Shown here one piece after another: positions 6,250 through 11,510 of a stretch of DNA of 11,510 bases. The notes under the pieces were generated by a model that ran no database searches, was not told the origin of the DNA, and worked only from the letters and a program-made list of their open reading frames with translations. Location of the stretch: assembly GCA_947631875.1 (NCBI GenBank), contig CANRMV010000025.1:1-11510 (forward strand), in the 5' to 3' direction. A program made the position numbers and the translations under genes. Numbering within the stretch: position 1 is the first letter of the stretch; every line of letters starts with the position of its first letter. Source of the DNA: an uncultured Clostridia bacterium. GTDB lineage: Bacteria; Bacillota; Clostridia; Christensenellales; UBA1242.

Positions 6250-7521
6250 TTATTCGCTATATTCAAATTCAATGTCTTTAATCAAAACTGTGTCACCATT
6301 TTTCAAGCCTTTTTCTTTCAGCCTGTCAATGACACCCATTTCTTTTAAAGTTGTTTGAAAGTAAGCAAACGAACGCGGGTCAGAAATCACAACACCTCTT
6401 GCAAGCCCCTCAATTCTTCCTCCCAAAACTTCAAAAACTCCATCATCATGTCGCACAATTTCAATGCTTGACACATCTTTTTTGTCAAAGCCTGTTTCTT
6501 CAACCGCAAGTGGAGGTTTTTTAGGAATTTTTTTAAGGTTTTCAAGAATAGTTTTTTTAAGTTCTTCCAGCCCCGTTCTTGCAAAAGACGAAATGCACAA
6601 ATATTCCTTAATTTTGGTTTCTTTCACAAATTTTTGTATTCTCTTTTCAAGTTCGTCTTTTTCAAGCAAATCACATTTTGAAAATACAACAATTTGTTTG
6701 GTTTTTGCAAGTTCTTTTGAGTATTTTTCAAGTTCGTGATTGATTATCTCAAAATCGCTCACCGCACTTCTGCCCTCGCTTTCGGAAATGTCAATCAAAT
6801 GGACAATCAATCTCACCCTTTCAACATGTTTTAGGAAATGATGCCCAAGCCCCAAGCCTTCACTTGCCCCTTCAATCAAGCCAGGAATGTCCGCAACAAC
6901 AAATGTTTCGCCCAAAACCTCACAAACTCCCAAATTTGGATATATTGTTGTGAAAGGATAGTTTGCAATTTTTGGATTTGCGTTTGAAATAACCGAAAGC
7001 AAGGTTGATTTTCCAACATTTGGAAAGCCCACAAGCCCCACATCTGCGATTGTTTTAAGTTCCAACAAAATTTCCTTAATCTCAACAGTTTCGCCCACCT
7101 GCGAAAAACTTGGCGCTTGTTTTATGGAAGAACGATAATATGCGTTTCCATGTCCGCCAACGCCGCCGCGCAAAGCCAAAAATTCCTGCCCGTTTTCGCT
7201 TAAATCTGCCAAAACCTTGTTGGTTTTTGGATTTATCAGCACCGTTCCCGTTGGAACAAGTATGATTTCGTCTTTTCCGTTCTTTCCTGTTTGATTTTTT
7301 TGATGCCCGTCCTCGCCGTTTTCTGCAACAAACTTCTTTTTAAAGCGGAAAGAATAAAGAGTGTTTATTTCATCTGTGGCACGAAAAATTACATGCCCGC
7401 CTCTGCCACCATCTCCACCGTCAGGCCCGCCCTTCATTGTGAGTTTGGTGCGCAAAAAAGAAGTAGAACCTTTTCCACCATTTCCCGCCTTAATTGAAAT
7501 TTTAACTCTATCTAAAAACAT
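6250..7521 (-). CDS. obg: Obg-family GTPase (ObgE/CgtA), ribosome assembly and stress
   Basis: Obg is a large-subunit assembly GTPase that also links growth to stress. The 423-residue protein has the glycine-rich Obg fold (about 1-155, with KGGPDGGDGGRGGHV), the G domain and a C-terminal OCT domain (about 345-422) typical of Firmicutes. The G domain shows G1 GFPNVGKS (165-172), switch Thr191-Thr192, G3 DIPG (211-214) and a G5-like SSFARTG (311-317). The G4 base-recognition motif, normally NKxD, reads SKCD (281-284). I placed the start at ATG 7521, preceded by AAGGAG; the frame also opens upstream at 7557 but those residues are not Obg-like. It lies 43 bases after nth; rpmA, its common partner, is not next to it. 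Confidence 0.97.
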   Translation of the reverse strand: MFLDRVKISIKAGNGGKGSTSFLRTKLTMKGGPDGGDGGRGGHVIFRATDEINTLYSFRFKKKFVAENGEDGHQKNQTGKNGKDEIILVPTGTVLINPKTNKVLADLSENGQEFLALRGGVGGHGNAYYRSSIKQAPSFSQVGETVEIKEILLELKTIADVGLVGFPNVGKSTLLSVISNANPKIANYPFTTIYPNLGVCEVLGETFVVADIPGLIEGASEGLGLGHHFLKHVERVRLIVHLIDISESEGRSAVSDFEIINHELEKYSKELAKTKQIVVFSKCDLLEKDELEKRIQKFVKETKIKEYLCISSFARTGLEELKKTILENLKKIPKKPPLAVEETGFDKKDVSSIEIVRHDDGVFEVLGGRIEGLARGVVISDPRSFAYFQTTLKEMGVIDRLKEKGLKNGDTVLIKDIEFEYSE

Positions 7522-7564
7522 TCCTCTCCTTTTTTGCCCACTTCGCTTTTGTTGCAAATTTGTT

Positions 7565-8182
7565 TTAAACTCGGCTATCTGGGCATTCTCGATTAAACAA
7601 ACATCTTGCGCATTCCGGCTTTATTGCTTTGCATGTATATCTTCCAAACAACACCATTTGATAGTGCAATTTAGACCACTTGTTTTTTGGAAAAAATGCA
7701 CAAAGTTTTTCTTCGCATTTGTTTGGATCTCTTGTTTTCACAATTCCAAGCCTGTTGGAAACCCTCAAAACATGCGTGTCCACAGCAAAAGCATCTCCTC
7801 CAAAAGCAACCGCAATAACAACATTTGCTGTTTTCCTGCCCACGCCCGCAAGAGTGAGCAAGTCATCAAAATTGTTTGGCACAGCGCCGCCAAATCTTTC
7901 CAAAATATCTCGGCTTGCAGATATTATTGCCTTTGCCTTGTTGTGATAAAATCCACAAGAATGAATTTTTTGTTCAAGTTCCCCCAAAGGCATGGAGGCA
8001 AAGTCACTTGGTGTGTTGTGCGTTTTAAAAAGTTCTCTTGTCACCGCATTCACGCGCTTGTCGGTGCATTGAGCGGACAATATAACTGCAACCAAAAGTT
8101 CAAACGGCGTTTTGTGTTCAAGTTCGCATCTTGGATTTTCAACCATTGCATCAAGCCCGCTCATAATAAATTTTGCGTCCAT
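7565..8182 (-). CDS. nth: Endonuclease III, DNA glycosylase/AP lyase
   Basis: Nth removes oxidised pyrimidines and nicks abasic sites in base-excision repair. The 205-residue protein has the helix-hairpin-helix LAGVGRKTANVV with catalytic Lys117, the catalytic Asp135 in VDTHVLR, and four cysteines spaced C-x6-C-x2-C-x5-C (184, 191, 194, 200) that hold the 4Fe-4S cluster. All these positions are exactly three lower than in E. coli Nth, so the protein is full length. The ATG at 8182 is preceded by AGGAG at six bases; that site overlaps the TAG stop of lysS, so the two genes are probably coupled. A TTG one codon upstream could also serve as start. Confidence 0.97.
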   Translation of the reverse strand: MDAKFIMSGLDAMVENPRCELEHKTPFELLVAVILSAQCTDKRVNAVTRELFKTHNTPSDFASMPLGELEQKIHSCGFYHNKAKAIISASRDILERFGGAVPNNFDDLLTLAGVGRKTANVVIAVAFGGDAFAVDTHVLRVSNRLGIVKTRDPNKCEEKLCAFFPKNKWSKLHYQMVLFGRYTCKAIKPECARCLFNRECPDSRV

Positions 8183-8191
8183 CAATTTCTC

Positions 8192-9646
8192 CTATTTCAT
8201 AAGAGGGAACAGCACAACATCGCGGATATTTGGGCAATCAAAAACAAACTGCAAAAATCTGTCAATTCCAAAGCCAAGCCCCGAAATTGGTGGCATTCCA
8301 TGCTCCATAGCAAGCAAAAAGTCCTCATCAACGTCCATAGTTTCCTCATCACCCTGTGCTTTTTCTTTCAACTGCTCTTCAAGCGTTCTTCTTTGCACGA
8401 TTGGGTCAACAAGTTCGCTGTAAGCGTTCACAAGTTCTTGCCCGCCCGCAACAATTTGGAAAACATCCACAATGTTTTCGTCTTGGTCATTTCGTCTTGC
8501 AAGAGGTTTAAGCGAAGCAGGATAGTTATAAAGGATTGTTGGATTGACAATATTTGCACGAATTTTGCGCTTGTAGATATAGTCGATAAGCGTTCTCACA
8601 CTCTTGCATTCTTCCAAATCGCCATATGAAAACAATTTTTTGTCAACTGCAACCTTTTTAAGTTGATTTAAATCATCAATTTTAAGAAAATCACAGCCCA
8701 AAAGTTCTCTCATCTTGGCAACATAATCAATTCTGTCCCATTCGGTGTCAAATTCCACCTCGCGCCCTTGATAGGAAACTTTTGTTGTTCCAAGACAATT
8801 TTTCATAAGTTCAACAAGAAACTTTTTGAAGAAATTTATGTTGTCCTCATAGTTCCAATAGGAAGCGTACCACTCAACTTGTGTGAACTCTTGAAGGTGC
8901 GCCGGGTCCATTCCTTCATTTCTGAAATCTTTTCCAAGTTCAAAAACGCGGTCAATTCCCCCTGCAATGCATTCCTTCAAAGCGCATTCAAAGGCAATTC
9001 TCAAATTGCATTCAAGGTCAAGAGCGTTGTGATGTGTGAAGAATGGTTTTGCGCTTGCTCCCGAAACACTTGTTTGCAAAACAGGAGTTTCCACTTCAAT
9101 AAAGCCGTTATCCTCCAAAAATCTGCGGATAAAAGATGTCACCTTGCTTCTTGTGAGGAAAATTTTGCGGCTTTCTTCACTTGTGATAAGGTCCAAATAG
9201 CGTTGACGATATTTTATTTCAGTGTCAGCAATTCCGTGAAATTTTTCAGGAAGTGGCCTTAATGTTTTTGAAAGCAAAACAATTTTCTCGGCTCTAACTG
9301 TCACCTCGCCCGTTTGAGTTTGATAAACTTCGCCTTCAACGCCAATAAAGTCGCCAATATCAATCATCTTTTTGTAAAAGTTATAATCTTCTTCCGAAAA
9401 TTCATTTCTGCCAACAGAAATTTGTATTTTGTCATAAACATCTCTTATTTGGCAAAAACCAAATTTTCCCATAATGCGCCTAAACACAATTCTGCCGGCA
9501 ATGGCAACCCTTTCGCCCAATTTTTCACGTGCTTCTTGGATTGTGCAAGTGCGGTCAAATTTTTCTTTATATGGAATTTCCCCACTCTTTCTAAGTTCGT
9601 CAATTTTTTGACGACGAATGTCAACTTCATTTGATAATTCTTCCAT
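8192..9646 (-). CDS. lysS: Lysyl-tRNA synthetase, class II
   Basis: LysS charges tRNA-Lys with lysine. The 484-residue protein has an N-terminal OB-fold (about 47-125) for the anticodon and a class II catalytic core: motif 1 GFIEVETP (182-188 region), motif 2 FRNEG with the following EFTQVEW (241-259), and motif 3 GLGFGIDRF (456-464). It ends with the expected IRDVVLFPLMK. The core departs from the common bacterial form, with IAFECALKECIAGG for APELYLKRLVVGG and MDPAHLQEFTQVEWYASY for SPRHNPEFTMMEFYQAY; I recall similar sequences in divergent lineages such as candidate-phyla bacteria. I chose ATG 9646, which follows GGAGG by four bases; an in-frame ATG at 9673 lies upstream of the predicted transcription start. 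No T-box leader is present. Confidence 0.96.
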   Translation of the reverse strand: MEELSNEVDIRRQKIDELRKSGEIPYKEKFDRTCTIQEAREKLGERVAIAGRIVFRRIMGKFGFCQIRDVYDKIQISVGRNEFSEEDYNFYKKMIDIGDFIGVEGEVYQTQTGEVTVRAEKIVLLSKTLRPLPEKFHGIADTEIKYRQRYLDLITSEESRKIFLTRSKVTSFIRRFLEDNGFIEVETPVLQTSVSGASAKPFFTHHNALDLECNLRIAFECALKECIAGGIDRVFELGKDFRNEGMDPAHLQEFTQVEWYASYWNYEDNINFFKKFLVELMKNCLGTTKVSYQGREVEFDTEWDRIDYVAKMRELLGCDFLKIDDLNQLKKVAVDKKLFSYGDLEECKSVRTLIDYIYKRKIRANIVNPTILYNYPASLKPLARRNDQDENIVDVFQIVAGGQELVNAYSELVDPIVQRRTLEEQLKEKAQGDEETMDVDEDFLLAMEHGMPPISGLGFGIDRFLQFVFDCPNIRDVVLFPLMK

Positions 9647-9676
9647 AAAACCTCCAAAGCGAATATATTTCATCTA

Positions 9677-9706
9677 AATATATCATATAATTTAATTCTA
9701 AGTCAA
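9677..9706 (-). promoter_or_regulatory. Promoter for lysS and the downstream cluster
   Basis: On the minus strand TTGACT (9706-9701) is followed after 18 bases by TATATT (9682-9677), which is preceded by TGa as in an extended -10. Transcription would start near 9670, giving a leader of about 24 bases that contains the GGAGG of lysS. Confidence 0.65.
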
Positions 9707-9768
9707 TTATTTTTTTTGATTTCAACATTTTTTGCGTGTTCTTTTGTCTTTTTTTGTGCTAAAAATAT

Positions 9769-9798
9769 TTGGAAAACAACCTTTGCTTGTGTTAGAAT
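9769..9798 (+). promoter_or_regulatory. Promoter for degV
   Basis: TTGGAA (9769-9774) is followed after 18 bases by TAGAAT (9793-9798). A start near 9805 would leave a leader of about 24 bases holding GAGGTGA before the degV ATG. The two divergent promoters lie within the 182-base lysS-degV gap, which is otherwise T-rich and shows no further signal. Confidence 0.5.
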
Positions 9799-9828
9799 AA
9801 TTTAGTAAGTAAGTTTTGAGGTGATTTA

Positions 9829-10680
9829 ATGATAAAAATTATAACAGACAGCACAGCCTACGCACCCACCGAATTTTTAGAAAAACACGACATAACAGTC
9901 GTTCCACTTAGATATTTATATCGTGACCAAGAATTTATTGAAGGCCCACCAGGAACTTTTGGGCAATTTTTTGATGACTTCACATCAACCAAACTTTTCC
10001 CAAAAACAAGCCAGCCTTCGCTTGAACTTTTCATTGAGCAGTACAACAAAGCGATTGATGCAGGAAACGAAGTTTTGGTTTTCACCATTAGCAGCACCGT
10101 TTCTGGCTCGCATAATGTTGCAAACCTTGCAAAAGAGCAATGTAAAGACCCTTCAAAAGTCACTGTTTTTGACAGCCTCGCCCTTGCACAAACCATTTTG
10201 GGATACATTATGGAAGCCGTTAAAATGCGTGACGAAGGAAAATCGGTGATCGAAATTGTTGAAAGGCTGACATCTCTTCAAGAAACAAGCATAATCACCT
10301 TCATTCCCGACACTTTGGAATATATCTTCAAAGGTGGAAGAATTGGAAGAGTGACCGCCGTTTTGGGCTCAATATTAAAAATAAGGCCAATCGTCACCTT
10401 TAAAAAGGGCATATTGTCAAATAAAAACAGTTTTGGACTTCAAAAGGCAATGCGAGACCTTATCGCAACCATTCCACCAGAAGGAAAACTTGTCAGAATT
10501 TTCATTTTGCATATTGCAAAAACCACTTTGTTTGAGCAGTTTAGAGAAATGGTTTATGCCGTTTTGAAAGCGCGCGGAGATTATGGCAAGTTTGAAATTT
10601 ATGAAGGCGAAGTTGGTCCTGTTGTTGCAACTCATGCTGGGCCTGCGGTTGGGCTGGCGTGGTCAAGTGAGCCTTATTAA
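9829..10680 (+). CDS. DegV-family fatty acid-binding protein (FakB-like)
   Basis: DegV/FakB proteins bind a fatty acid and, in Firmicutes, present it to the kinase FakA for phosphorylation and entry into phospholipid synthesis. The 283-residue protein has the family landmarks in order: N-terminal ITDSTAY (5-11), KTSQPS (59-64), the ISSTVSGS loop (87-94), LEYIFKGGRIG, and the C-terminal VVATHAGPAVGLAW, where the last Gly of the usual HxGPG is Ala. These loops form the lipid carboxylate pocket. GAGGTGA lies seven bases before the ATG. No FakA is in the window, so kinase partnership is inferred. An SDR dehydrogenase follows 67 bases downstream on the same strand with no terminator between them, so the pair may be one transcript. 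Confidence 0.93.
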   Translation: MIKIITDSTAYAPTEFLEKHDITVVPLRYLYRDQEFIEGPPGTFGQFFDDFTSTKLFPKTSQPSLELFIEQYNKAIDAGNEVLVFTISSTVSGSHNVANLAKEQCKDPSKVTVFDSLALAQTILGYIMEAVKMRDEGKSVIEIVERLTSLQETSIITFIPDTLEYIFKGGRIGRVTAVLGSILKIRPIVTFKKGILSNKNSFGLQKAMRDLIATIPPEGKLVRIFILHIAKTTLFEQFREMVYAVLKARGDYGKFEIYEGEVGPVVATHAGPAVGLAWSSEPY

Positions 10681-10747
10681 AAATTGGCAAACCAAATAAG
10701 CAATAAAAAGCAAAAACAAACGAAAAAGAAAACAAATTGGAGTTTAT

Positions 10748-11473
10748 ATGATAAGAAAAACCGCTGTGATTATTGGTGCATCAAGCGATATTGGGCAAAA
10801 AACTGCCCTGCTTTTCGCAGAGAACGGATACAATTTGGCTCTAACTTACAATAACACAAAATTTGAGGTTAAGCCAAAGAAAGATGTCAAAATTAAATAT
10901 TACAAACTCAATTTAACCGAAAAAGGCAAGGTTGAAGAGTTTTTTCGCGAGGTTGAAAACGATTTTGAAAGCCTAGATGTTCTTGTTTTTGCAAGTGGTG
11001 TCGCCCAAAAACGAGCCTTGATTATCGATTGCAAAGATGAAGAAATTGACAACCTTTTTGAAGTGAATATAAAAGCCGCAATAAAATGCGTTAAGAGTTT
11101 TTGCAAGCGCACAATCAATGTGCGAAACGCAAGCATTGTTTTGCTTGGCTCTTTTGCAGAAAAAATAGGCTGCTCGTGTGAAAGTGTGTATGCCGCAACA
11201 AAATCTGCCATGAGTGGGCTTTGCAAATCGCTTGCAAGCGAACTTGGAAATTTAGGTGTGAGAATAAATGTTGTTGCTCCCGGCTTTATTGACACAAAAA
11301 TGAACAACAATCTCACCCAAGAAGAGAAAGATGAAATTGCCGATATGACCCCTCTTCAAAGGCTTGGCACAACAGAAGATGTTGCAGAAGCGGTTTACTT
11401 TTTGGCAAGCGACAAAGCGTCCTTCATAACAGGGCAAACTTTGTTTGTTGACGGCGGCCTTGTTTTAGAATAA
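10748..11473 (+). CDS. Short-chain dehydrogenase/reductase, FabG-like
   Basis: The 241-residue protein is a classical SDR: the nucleotide-binding GASSDIG (10-16), Asn107, Ser135 in LLGSFAEK, Tyr148 and Lys152 in YAATK form the catalytic tetrad, and RINVVAPGFIDTKM plus FITGQTLFVDGG close the fold. It most resembles 3-oxoacyl-ACP reductase FabG, which suits its neighbour DegV, but SDR substrates cannot be told from sequence alone. The NNAG motif that stabilises the central sheet reads FASG (81-84), and the region after the second strand is shortened, so it may be a specialised paralogue rather than the main FabG. TTGGAG lies five bases before the ATG. The gene ends 37 bases before the window edge. 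Confidence 0.88.
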   Translation: MIRKTAVIIGASSDIGQKTALLFAENGYNLALTYNNTKFEVKPKKDVKIKYYKLNLTEKGKVEEFFREVENDFESLDVLVFASGVAQKRALIIDCKDEEIDNLFEVNIKAAIKCVKSFCKRTINVRNASIVLLGSFAEKIGCSCESVYAATKSAMSGLCKSLASELGNLGVRINVVAPGFIDTKMNNNLTQEEKDEIADMTPLQRLGTTEDVAEAVYFLASDKASFITGQTLFVDGGLVLE

Positions 11474-11510
11474 TCTAACTGAATATGCGGCAAATTTTCA
11501 GCAATGCATT

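Noticed and set aside
7361..8629. A 422-codon open frame on the plus strand, antisense to obg, nth and lysS
   Set aside because: It lies wholly opposite three well-identified genes, has low-complexity, Ser/Phe/Lys-rich composition with no recognisable motif, and has no ribosome binding site. It reflects codon usage on the real strand.
9647..9828. Possible T-box or lysine riboswitch upstream of lysS
   Set aside because: The predicted leader is only about 24 bases and contains no T-box sequence, antiterminator or terminator.
11485..11510. ATG at 11485 as the start of a further plus-strand gene
   Set aside because: Only eight codons are visible and there is no ribosome binding site, so nothing supports a gene.

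Overview
The window is an ordinary, gene-dense, AT-rich bacterial chromosome segment. It looks like a low-GC Gram-positive (Firmicutes, probably Clostridia-like) genome. The evidence is strong AAGGAG-type ribosome binding sites, the orders tig-clpP-clpX and obg-yhbY, and a YwlE-type phosphatase next to rpiB as in Bacillus. No plasmid, phage, insertion sequence, CRISPR, tRNA or rRNA signal was seen. The species cannot be named from this sequence; one divergent feature (the lysyl-tRNA synthetase) and several unrecognised proteins suggest an uncultured lineage.

Layout, left to right. Positions 1-1714 are on the minus strand. Transcription runs from rsfS (1714), a terminator and a new promoter, into a three-gene, translationally coupled unit: arginine/tyrosine phosphatase, rpiB, and a glycosyltransferase-like gene cut by the window edge. 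At 1794-2606 a plus-strand gene encodes an unrecognised membrane protein with a central domain resembling a degenerate Mrr nuclease. It converges on a long minus-strand cluster, which in transcription order is lysS, nth, obg, yhbY, tig (frameshifted), clpP, clpX (9646 down to 2621). A divergent promoter region at 9647-9828 separates lysS from the plus-strand pair degV and an SDR-family dehydrogenase (9829-11473). The last 37 bases hold no supported feature.

Functionally the large cluster is growth and quality control. It covers tRNA charging (LysS), base-excision repair (Nth), ribosome assembly (Obg, YhbY), nascent-chain folding (trigger factor) and the ClpXP protease. RsfS adds a ribosome-silencing factor and RpiB a pentose-phosphate enzyme. 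DegV and the SDR suggest fatty-acid binding and oxidoreduction.

Points worth a second look: trigger factor is split by a frameshift consistent with a 7-base loss; rsfS and the phosphatase both lack a ribosome binding site and have a -10 box placed so that transcription would begin exactly at the ATG (leaderless mRNAs), unlike the other genes here; RpiB has Asp where the ring-opening His is expected; Obg has SKCD instead of NKxD; and the obg-yhbY gap can form two mutually exclusive hairpins just before the yhbY ribosome binding site. I found no convincing new multi-gene system.
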